From IMG/VR virus record IMGVR_UViG_3300017739_003884, positions 1 to 21,060 of that record: DNA of 21,060 bases. One strand, written 5' to 3'. Within the stretch, counting starts at the first letter, position 1, and each line of letters begins with the position of its first letter. Both the position numbers and the translations under genes were made by a program. The notes beneath the pieces were generated by a model. It worked only from the letters and a program-made list of their open reading frames with translations, had not been told where the DNA came from and made no database searches. Origin of the DNA: a virus. Of the stretch, positions 14,712 through 21,060 are shown piece by piece.

Positions 14712-15378
14712 AGATATCTTCAGAGAAAAAAAAGTAGTGAAAAACCCTATAAAATTTAAGATTCCACTTAATGAAGAACAAAAAGAAGCTAAACAGCTAA
14801 TTTTAGATAACACTATAACGTTATTAGCAGGTCAAGCAGGATCAGGAAAAACATTATTGGCATGTCAAGTAGCATTAGATGGATTACTTAGAAGAATATA
14901 CACTAAAATTATTATTACTCGGCCTACAGTAAGTAAAGAAGAAATAGGATTCCTACCCGGGGATTTAAGGGAAAAAATGGATCCTTGGGTTCAACCTATT
15001 TATCAAAACTTATATATGTTGTATGATAAAGCTAAAGTTGAAAAACTTATAGCGGACGGTAAGATAGAAATTGTTCCTGTATCATTTATGAGAGGTAGAA
15101 CATTTTTAGATTCATGTGTTATCGTAGATGAAGCACAGAATGTAACTCACGATCAAATGGAAATGATTACTACTCGTTTAGGTTTACGATCTAAAATGAT
15201 GGTATGTGGGGATGCTCACCAAACAGACCTAAAGAAAAAATCAGACTCAGGATTTAAATATTTATATAAAGCTTCTAAAAAAGTAAAAAATCTTGAAGCT
15301 ATAACCTTAAATTCTAACCATAGAAATGAAATTGTAGAAGATTTGCGAGATTATTACACTGATAATCCAATTTACTGA
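14680..15378 (+). CDS. phoH: PhoH-like ATPase
   Basis: A 232-residue P-loop protein. Walker A is GQAGSGKT (51-58), ITRPTVSKEEIGFLPGD (79-95) is the hallmark PhoH segment, and Walker B is VIVDEAQN with D150/E151. CGDAHQTD and a LNSNHRNEIV ending complete the superfamily-1-helicase-like core. PhoH-like proteins are common in marine T4-like phages; the biochemical role is unsettled (RNA-linked ATPase or helicase activity in relatives, and the phosphate-starvation link varies). The start at 14680 lies 32 nt inside the preceding gene; no later ATG would keep the P-loop, so overlap is real or an unusual start is used. No terminator was found after it. Confidence 0.92.
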   Translation: MTHFNNTPKAEDIFREKKVVKNPIKFKIPLNEEQKEAKQLILDNTITLLAGQAGSGKTLLACQVALDGLLRRIYTKIIITRPTVSKEEIGFLPGDLREKMDPWVQPIYQNLYMLYDKAKVEKLIADGKIEIVPVSFMRGRTFLDSCVIVDEAQNVTHDQMEMITTRLGLRSKMMVCGDAHQTDLKKKSDSGFKYLYKASKKVKNLEAITLNSNHRNEIVEDLRDYYTDNPIY

Positions 15379-15385
15379 TTTTTTT

Positions 15386-15399
15386 AATATTTATAAATA
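15386..15399 (+). promoter_or_regulatory. AATATTTATA motif plus perfect T4 late-promoter box TATAAATA
   Basis: AATATTTATA (15386-15395) overlaps TATAAATA (15392-15399), which is identical to the T4 late-promoter -10 consensus. The fibre ATG is 13 nt further on, giving a leader of a few bases if used. This is the only copy of the motif followed by the full consensus on the coding strand. Confidence 0.5.
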
Positions 15400-15412
15400 A
15401 ATCGATTTTAAC

Positions 15413-18400
15413 ATGGCAAAAATTAATTGGGACAATAGAGCAGATAGCGGGGCTAATAGTGCGGTTAGTGCCTCTATATTTAATGACACAAAAACCTCAG
15501 TAAATACTTTATATGACGTTGTAAATGCACGTTTAGGAACTACATCCTCTGATGCGACTGCTCGTGTAAACTTTACAGGACCTACTACAATTTCGGGTTC
15601 TATGCAAGTATCAGGTAGTATTATACCCAATGTAAAGGATGGGGCAACTACTTCTTCATTTGATTTAGGAAGCCCTACCCAAGCTTGGAGAGATATTTAC
15701 GTTTCTGATGGGTCTATAAAATTTGTTAAAGACGCAAGTGTTTCATCTTTTACTAAACAAGAATTAGATGATATACAAGCAGGTAAATCCGCCACTACTG
15801 GATCTAAAGGTGGTTTAGCTGCAGGTGAATGGCAAACTGCTAAGGCAATATTTGCTGAGGATGATGTAAATACCCTTGTAAGATTTGGTTCAGATAGAAT
15901 TTATTCCCAAACTAATAGTGGTATTTTAGTAGATTTAAACGGTAATACAATTACCTTAGGTAAAACAGGTAATACTACTACTACTACTATACTAGGTAAC
16001 ATAACCACTTCAGGATCTCTTACTATATATCCTCCCGATGATGATTGCCAGCAAGTAGTATTTGATCCTAATGGGTTTATTCTTATAGATTGTTGTGGTG
16101 GTTTAATAGCGGGCACGGGTGCTACTGTTGATTTTACTAAATGCGCTCCCTTTTCTATTGGAAATTTCACTCAAGCAGTAGGAGATTATTCTTTTGCTCA
16201 TGGATACCAATCATACGCCTCAGCTTCATATGCTTTTGCCCAGGGATTTCAAACCCATGCAGCAGGTAATGCTGCCCATGCTGAAGGTAGAGAAACCTCA
16301 GCTTCGGGTGTTCAATCTCACGCTGAAGGTAGAGATACTATTGTAACAACTGCAGGATCAAATGCCCACGCTGAGGGTAATTTTACAACAGCTTCTGCTC
16401 CCTTTTCCCACGTTGAAGGTCAATATAGTGAGGCAGCAGGTCTATCATCTCATGCTGAAGGTCATTTTACTAGAACTACGGGCCTAGCAGCCCACTCCGA
16501 AGGTTCACAATCACTAGCTTCAGGAGCACAATCTCATGCTGAAGGTAGACTTACAACAGCTTCGGGTGGTCAATCCCATGCTGAAGGCTTTAGCACAAAA
16601 GCAGTAGGTTCATGGTCACATGCTGAAGGTAGCTTTACAACAGCTACTGCTTTATACTCACACGTTGAAGGTTATAATACTGAAGCTCTTACAGGAGCTA
16701 ATTATTCACATGCCGAAGGAAGTGGTGTTAATACTAAAGGAGATTATTCACACGCTGAAGGTAAAAATACTGTAACTAATGGCCTTTATTCCCATGCTGA
16801 AGGTGAAAGTACTATAACAGCTGAAGTTGCAGATTCATCCCATACTGAAGGTTTAGGTACTATTACCTCAGCTTCACACCAACACGCTCAGGGTAAATAT
16901 AATACCCATAATAATACTACTTCGTTAATGATTATCGGTAATGGTAGTGATACTAATAACCGAAATGATTTAGCCTTATTTGATCCCACTGCTATTTTCT
17001 TAAATGCTTCTGTTACTGCTAGCCAAGTAGTAAGTGCAAGTGGTGCCTTATTTGCAGGCATCCCACAGGATACAAATGGTAGTGGCAGTACTACAGTAGT
17101 TTATGACCCAACTACAGGTGAATTTCTTTATACTGGGTCTTATGGAAGTGGAGGATCAGGAGTAGATGATGATTGGCACATATTAGCGGATAATAGTGCT
17201 ATTACTTCCTCTAGAACTGCTATAATTACAGGAAGTTTAGCTCAAGGTAGCACTATTCAAATTAGTGGTACTGACTCTCATGGTCAAGGATTTGGATCTC
17301 ATGCTGAAGGAAACTATTCTCATGCTGAAGGAAATACTACCCAAGCTAAAGGTGAAGGCTCACATGCTGAAGGTAGAGATACTATAGCATTAGGATCATA
17401 TTCCCATGCTGAAGGTAAAGATACCACAGCTACGGGATCATATTCCCATGTTGAAGGTAAAAATACTGATGCTAAAGGAAATTATTCACATGCTGAAGGT
17501 GATACAACCCGCACAGAAGGAGATTATTCACACGCTGAAGGTAGATTTAGTGTAGCTACTGGGGATTATTCACATGCTGAAGGTTCTTCGAACGTTGCAA
17601 CGGGTAGATATTCACATGCTGAAGGGGAACAAACCAGGGCCCTAGGAACTATATCCCACACAGAAGGTTCATTCACTGTTACTTTTGAAACAGGATCCCA
17701 CTCAGAAGGTCTATTTACTAGTGCTAGTGGCCAATATTCACATGCTGAAGGACAACAAACTAATGCAATTGGATTGGGTTCACATGCTGAGGGGCAGCTT
17801 ACTAGAGCAGCCTATGATTATTCCCATGCTGAAGGTAGACAAACTTTAGCTAGTGGATCATATTCTCATACCGAAGGCTACCTCACAACAGCTTCCGCAA
17901 ATTATAGCCACACCGAAGGTTATTTAACTAAAACTTTAGCAGCTTATGATCATGCCGAGGGTCAAGAAACAATAGCTAAAGGATCAGCATCACATGCCGA
18001 AGGACTTCAAACTGTAGCCTCAGGGGCGGCATCACATGCCGAAGGAATTAGTACCCTTGCAATAGGAGCATCTTCACATGCTGAAGGTAGGACTACTTTA
18101 GCCTTAGGACAACAATCTCATGCTGAAGGTTACTTTACTACAGCCTCAGGTTTAACTTCTCACGCAGAAGGTAAAGAAACAGAGGCAGTAGGTGAAGCTG
18201 CTCACGCTGAAGGTCAATACACATTAGCTTCTGGAAGTTTTGCTCACGCTGAAGGTTCAGGATCTATAGCTTCTGGAAGTTGGTCACACGCTGAAGGAGG
18301 TCAAACTTTAGCTACTGGTACAGCAGCTCATGCTGAAGGTATATCTACAATAGCTTCAGGCCCTACATCACATGCTGAAGGTGATACTACTATAGCTAGT

Positions 18401-20434
18401 AATAAATCCTCACATGCCGAAGGCAGACTTACTTTAGCCAGTGGTGCCTCATCTCATGCTGAAGGCGTTAGTACTTTAGCGTCCGTTCTTGGTGCCCACT
18501 CTGAAGGTAGATTCACTACAGCTTCAGGATTGTATTCTCACGCTGAGGGTCAGTTAAGTGTGGCATCTGGTCAAGAAGCCCACGCCGAAGGTAATAGCAC
18601 TTTAGCCTCAGGAGATCAATCCCATGCTGAAGGTGTATCTACAGTAGCTTCGGGTCTATATTCTCATGCTGAAGGTTCGGGTTCAATAGCATCATCCTTA
18701 TCTGCTCATGCTGAAGGTCAAGATACTAAAGCAACATCATATAATGCTCATGCTGAAGGTAGCAATACCCTAGCTTCAGGAATTTCTTCACATACTGAAG
18801 GATTACTTACTACGGCTTCAGCAAAAAATACCCATGCTGAAGGAGAGTTAAGTATGGCTGTTGAAAGAGGAGCACACGCAGAAGGTTTACATACAATTGC
18901 CTCGGCATCATACCAACATACTCAAGGTAAATATAATGTTACTAATACTACTTCATTAATGATTATTGGTAACGGTACTGATAATGATAATAGAAGTAAC
19001 TTAGCCTTATTTGACCCAAATGCTATTTTCTTTAACGCTTCAGTTACAGGTAGCCAAGCTATAAGTGCTAGTGGTGCTTTATTTGCAGGTATCCCACAGG
19101 ATACAGATAATAGTGGTACTAACACAGTAGTTTACAACCCAACTACAGGTGAATTTGAATATACTGGGTCCTATGGAACTGGAGGAGATGGGAATGATGA
19201 TGATTGGCACATAACAGCAGATAATAGTGCTATTACTTCCTCTAGAACTACCATAATCACAGGTAGTTTACTTGCGGGGGATGCAGGTAATATTGCTACT
19301 AACAATTCTGTTACTTTTGGTCAGAGTACACAAGCAACTGGTGAAAATTCACAAGTCCAAGGTATAAGCTCATTATCTTCTGGAAATTACTCTCATGCTG
19401 AAGGAGCTAGTACCATTGCTTCAGGACAAACTTCTCATGCTGAAGGTAAAGGTACTAGAGCTAGTGGTGAGGCATCACATGCTGAGGGTAATGAATCAAT
19501 AGCTTCGGGAGATTATTCTCATGCCGAGGGTTCGTCAACGAACGCATCAGCAGAAAGCTCACATGCTGAAGGAAGCCAAACTAGTGCACAAGCTGAAGGA
19601 TCACATGCTGAAGGTAGATTTACTACAGCTTCAGGAATTTATTCACATACCGAAGGTAGACTTACTGTAGCTACTGGTAGTTATTCCCACGCTGAAGGTT
19701 ATTTAACCTATACTTCTGGAGCATACTCACATGCTGAGGGTCTCCAAACAATAGCCTCAGGTACTTATTCACATGCTGAAGGTGAAAGTACTATTGCTCG
19801 AGGAAGTTATTCGCATGCTGAAGGTGATGATACTTTAGCATTGGGAGCAGGATCTCACGCTGAAGGTAAAATAACTTCGGCATCAGGTGATTATTCACAT
19901 GCTGAAGGATGGGATACTATTGCTGGAGGTAATTACTCACACGCTGAAGGTTATCTTTCTGAAGCACAAGGTGGATATTCTCACGCTGAAGGTAATGCTA
20001 CTGTAGCTTTAGGAATATCTTCACATGCTGAAGGTCAGTTAACATCAGCTTCTGCAAATTATTCACACGCTGAGGGTTATAAAACAGTTGCAGATGGGCA
20101 GTACTCCCATGTAGGAGGTGCTTTCTCAACGTCTTCTCATCAATATACCCATGTACATGGTTTAAACTTAAAAGATGGAAATACTCACCAAACAGTAGTA
20201 GGCCAGTATAATAATTCGGGTTCAGGTGCTGCGGGTATAGATAATATTTCGGATGCTTTATTTGTAATAGGTAATGGAACTAGCCTTGCAGCAAGAAAAA
20301 ATATAGTAGTAATAAACTTAGCAGATGGTATCTATATAGATTCTGGTGCATTACCTACATCTGCACCTGCTCAATCTAATAGACTCTGGAGACAAGATGA
20401 TGGTGCCGGAGGATACAACTTAAAAATTACTTAA
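15413..20434 (+). CDS. Giant tail fibre/adhesin with SHAEG (YadA-head-like) repeats
   Basis: A 1673-residue probable host-recognition fibre. Residues 1-~260 include MAKINWDNRADSG, SMQVSGSIIP and FDLGSPTQAWRDIYVSDGSIKF, the last a pattern I know from marine phage structural proteins, and probably attach it to the virion. Then come three blocks of a 14-residue repeat, SHAEGxxTxASGxY: 14, 39 and 17 copies by my count of HxEG. Each repeat is expected to form one turn of a left-handed beta-roll as in the YadA head, normally trimeric. Each block ends in a cap domain containing G(K/Q)YN and IIGNG or VIGNG (aa ~492, ~1170, ~1595). The C-terminus ends RLWRQDDGAGGYNLKIT. Its own promoter-like element precedes it. 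The exact tail position and receptor are unknown; an autoproteolytic chaperone tail was not identified. Confidence 0.85.
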   Translation: MAKINWDNRADSGANSAVSASIFNDTKTSVNTLYDVVNARLGTTSSDATARVNFTGPTTISGSMQVSGSIIPNVKDGATTSSFDLGSPTQAWRDIYVSDGSIKFVKDASVSSFTKQELDDIQAGKSATTGSKGGLAAGEWQTAKAIFAEDDVNTLVRFGSDRIYSQTNSGILVDLNGNTITLGKTGNTTTTTILGNITTSGSLTIYPPDDDCQQVVFDPNGFILIDCCGGLIAGTGATVDFTKCAPFSIGNFTQAVGDYSFAHGYQSYASASYAFAQGFQTHAAGNAAHAEGRETSASGVQSHAEGRDTIVTTAGSNAHAEGNFTTASAPFSHVEGQYSEAAGLSSHAEGHFTRTTGLAAHSEGSQSLASGAQSHAEGRLTTASGGQSHAEGFSTKAVGSWSHAEGSFTTATALYSHVEGYNTEALTGANYSHAEGSGVNTKGDYSHAEGKNTVTNGLYSHAEGESTITAEVADSSHTEGLGTITSASHQHAQGKYNTHNNTTSLMIIGNGSDTNNRNDLALFDPTAIFLNASVTASQVVSASGALFAGIPQDTNGSGSTTVVYDPTTGEFLYTGSYGSGGSGVDDDWHILADNSAITSSRTAIITGSLAQGSTIQISGTDSHGQGFGSHAEGNYSHAEGNTTQAKGEGSHAEGRDTIALGSYSHAEGKDTTATGSYSHVEGKNTDAKGNYSHAEGDTTRTEGDYSHAEGRFSVATGDYSHAEGSSNVATGRYSHAEGEQTRALGTISHTEGSFTVTFETGSHSEGLFTSASGQYSHAEGQQTNAIGLGSHAEGQLTRAAYDYSHAEGRQTLASGSYSHTEGYLTTASANYSHTEGYLTKTLAAYDHAEGQETIAKGSASHAEGLQTVASGAASHAEGISTLAIGASSHAEGRTTLALGQQSHAEGYFTTASGLTSHAEGKETEAVGEAAHAEGQYTLASGSFAHAEGSGSIASGSWSHAEGGQTLATGTAAHAEGISTIASGPTSHAEGDTTIASNKSSHAEGRLTLASGASSHAEGVSTLASVLGAHSEGRFTTASGLYSHAEGQLSVASGQEAHAEGNSTLASGDQSHAEGVSTVASGLYSHAEGSGSIASSLSAHAEGQDTKATSYNAHAEGSNTLASGISSHTEGLLTTASAKNTHAEGELSMAVERGAHAEGLHTIASASYQHTQGKYNVTNTTSLMIIGNGTDNDNRSNLALFDPNAIFFNASVTGSQAISASGALFAGIPQDTDNSGTNTVVYNPTTGEFEYTGSYGTGGDGNDDDWHITADNSAITSSRTTIITGSLLAGDAGNIATNNSVTFGQSTQATGENSQVQGISSLSSGNYSHAEGASTIASGQTSHAEGKGTRASGEASHAEGNESIASGDYSHAEGSSTNASAESSHAEGSQTSAQAEGSHAEGRFTTASGIYSHTEGRLTVATGSYSHAEGYLTYTSGAYSHAEGLQTIASGTYSHAEGESTIARGSYSHAEGDDTLALGAGSHAEGKITSASGDYSHAEGWDTIAGGNYSHAEGYLSEAQGGYSHAEGNATVALGISSHAEGQLTSASANYSHAEGYKTVADGQYSHVGGAFSTSSHQYTHVHGLNLKDGNTHQTVVGQYNNSGSGAAGIDNISDALFVIGNGTSLAARKNIVVINLADGIYIDSGALPTSAPAQSNRLWRQDDGAGGYNLKIT
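16193..16876 (+). repeat. SHAEG repeat block 1
   Basis: Tandem units of about 42 nt, each with a core like CAYGCTGAAGGT. There are 14 HxEG copies, preceded by two or three degenerate units (AHGYQSY, AQGFQTH). Some units are 45-48 nt, so the spacing is less regular than in block 2. Confidence 0.9.
16877..17239 (+). repeat. Inter-block cap/linker, copy 1 of a long direct repeat
   Basis: It codes for the QHAQGKYN...SLMIIGNG cap and a linker with GIPQD, TGEF and TGSYG. It is a diverged direct copy of 18911-19270; from 16915 on the two align without gaps for 325 nt, and many third positions differ. Confidence 0.9.
17297..18910 (+). repeat. SHAEG repeat block 2
   Basis: 39 HxEG copies with an almost unbroken 42-nt period (14 residues) over about 1.6 kb. 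Only the first unit is shortened to 7 residues (SHAEGNY). Synonymous changes between copies (CAT/CAC, GCT/GCC, GAA/GAG) are frequent. Confidence 0.92.
18911..19270 (+). repeat. Inter-block cap/linker, copy 2 of a long direct repeat
   Basis: Second copy of the cap/linker seen at 16877-17239, one codon shorter near the start (NTHNNTTS against NVTNTTS). Shared stretches include GALFAGIPQDT and DNSAITSSRT. It separates blocks 2 and 3. Confidence 0.9.
19391..20119 (+). repeat. SHAEG repeat block 3
   Basis: 17 HxEG copies plus a final degenerate SHVGG, on the same 42-nt period. It is followed by the third, diverged cap (VVGQYNN...VIGNGTS) at the protein C-terminus. Confidence 0.9.
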
Positions 20435-20448
20435 TATTATAGTAGTAT

Positions 20449-20775
20449 ATGGCTTCACGTACACCATTTAAATGGGGGAATGCTAATTTTGCTTGGAATG
20501 CTAACCCTTTTGGAGCAAAACAAAGCACGAACCCATTTACTTGGGACGATTGTGCATTAGTTGATGAAGTTGTAAAAGTTGTAAAAGCAGGAGGATCTTA
20601 CCAAGAAGTTTTTAAAGATCCAAAAAAGAAAAAACATTTTATAAAACTTATATGCCAAGTAGAGGGTGTAGAATATAAAGAAACTAAAGAAGTTAAGAAA
20701 AGGCAAATACGTATTACGGACGTAGCCTTAGTTGCTAAAGAAATATTAGGAATTGATATAAAAATAGATGTGTAA
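20449..20775 (+). CDS. Small phage protein, probably structural
   Basis: A 108-residue protein. The N-terminus is aromatic and Asn/Phe/Trp-rich (FKWGNANFAWNANPFGAK, then NPFTWDDCALV). The second half is basic and helical, with DPKKKKHFIKLIC and a KKRQIRITDVALVAKEILGI ending. No catalytic or membrane motif is seen. A TAATATTATA element (20432-20441), one T short of the recurrent motif, overlaps the fibre stop. The stop overlaps the next ATG by one base. Position directly after the fibre suggests a tail or virion component; function is unknown. Confidence 0.65.
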   Translation: MASRTPFKWGNANFAWNANPFGAKQSTNPFTWDDCALVDEVVKVVKAGGSYQEVFKDPKKKKHFIKLICQVEGVEYKETKEVKKRQIRITDVALVAKEILGIDIKIDV

Positions 20776-21060
20776 TGTATAAATTATTTACAGATAAAAC
20801 TGAACTCTTTGAGTGTAACATAAAATTAGAAGGTGCTTCTTTAAAAAATAGTAAAGCACGTTTATTAGTCGAATCTGAGGATTTAAATCTTGTATTTAAT
20901 GGAACTATTAACTCTACAGGTAAATGCCAAATCCCAGTAAAAAAACTTAAAGGATTATTGGATGAAAGTACTAAGGGTAATCTAAAATTAGAAGTAATTG
21001 CTGAAGATACTTATTTTACCCCTTGGGAATCTAAGTTTACAGTAGATACTTCAAGAAAAA
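20775..21060 (+). CDS. N-terminal part of a hypothetical phage protein, runs off the window
   Basis: The ATG at 20775 overlaps the previous stop (TAATG) and the frame stays open for 95 codons to the right edge. It starts MYKLFTDKTELFECNIKLEG, followed by KARLLVES, an LVFNGTINSTGKCQIPVKKLKGLLDE strand-rich segment and LKLEVIAEDTYFTPWESKFTV. The pattern of alternating hydrophobics suggests a beta-sandwich virion protein. Not recognised by name; the C-terminus is missing from the window. Confidence 0.65.
   Translation, partial: MYKLFTDKTELFECNIKLEGASLKNSKARLLVESEDLNLVFNGTINSTGKCQIPVKKLKGLLDESTKGNLKLEVIAEDTYFTPWESKFTVDTSRK

Noticed and set aside
2695-15395. Minus-strand T4 late promoters (ATAAATA read on the opposite strand)
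   Set aside because: There are no minus-strand genes to transcribe, so the motif is more likely used on the + strand or is a different element.
16193-20119. CRISPR-like array of regularly spaced repeats
   Set aside because: The 42-nt periodicity is entirely in frame and encodes SHAEG units of one protein; there are no unique spacers.

Overview
The window reads as part of the late structural region of a T4-like contractile-tailed phage genome, or a metagenomic contig of one, and not as cellular DNA. Every gene is on the + strand and genes are packed with 1-4 nt overlaps. Terminase, portal, prohead protease, prohead core/scaffold and a gp23-type major capsid protein can all be recognised. The DNA is A+T-rich. 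Most starts lack a Shine-Dalgarno sequence and sit in A-rich contexts, and one exported protein has a Bacteroidetes-like signal peptide ending in FSQ. I infer a marine host, probably Bacteroidetes/Flavobacteriia. That host call is an inference and not something the sequence proves.

Layout. 1-263: 3' end of an unidentified CDS, followed by a hairpin terminator. 383-3366: a tightly coupled accessory cluster with an FAD-dependent oxidoreductase related to COG2509, a small LHxxxGPA-motif protein, a NadR/AAA_28-like P-loop NTPase, and two small membrane-associated proteins that could be lysis (spanin-type) proteins. 3363-12942: packaging and head module in the order terminase large subunit, portal, three uncharacterised proteins (in the position of T4 genes 67/68), prohead protease, terminator plus a two-hairpin leader, acidic repeat-rich scaffold, major capsid protein, strong UUCG-loop terminator. 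The T4 tail sheath and tube genes (18, 19), which lie between 17 and 20 in T4, are absent here.

13048-15378: a three-gene overlapping operon with its own upstream promoter-like motif. It encodes a guanidino-group-modifying enzyme (DDAH/amidinotransferase fold), a short phosphatidylserine-decarboxylase-like proenzyme with the GS self-cleavage site intact, and PhoH. This is the most unusual part of the window: two apparent metabolic enzymes are embedded between capsid and fibre genes. 15413-20434: a 1673-residue fibre/adhesin built from about 70 copies of a 14-residue SHAEG repeat in three blocks, each ending in a G(K/Q)YN...IGNG cap domain. 20449-21060: two further small, probably structural proteins, the last running off the window.

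A short motif close to (T/A)ATATTTATA precedes most genes that have an intergenic gap. It is the best candidate for a phage late-promoter element. No tRNA, CRISPR array, insertion sequence or integrase was seen.
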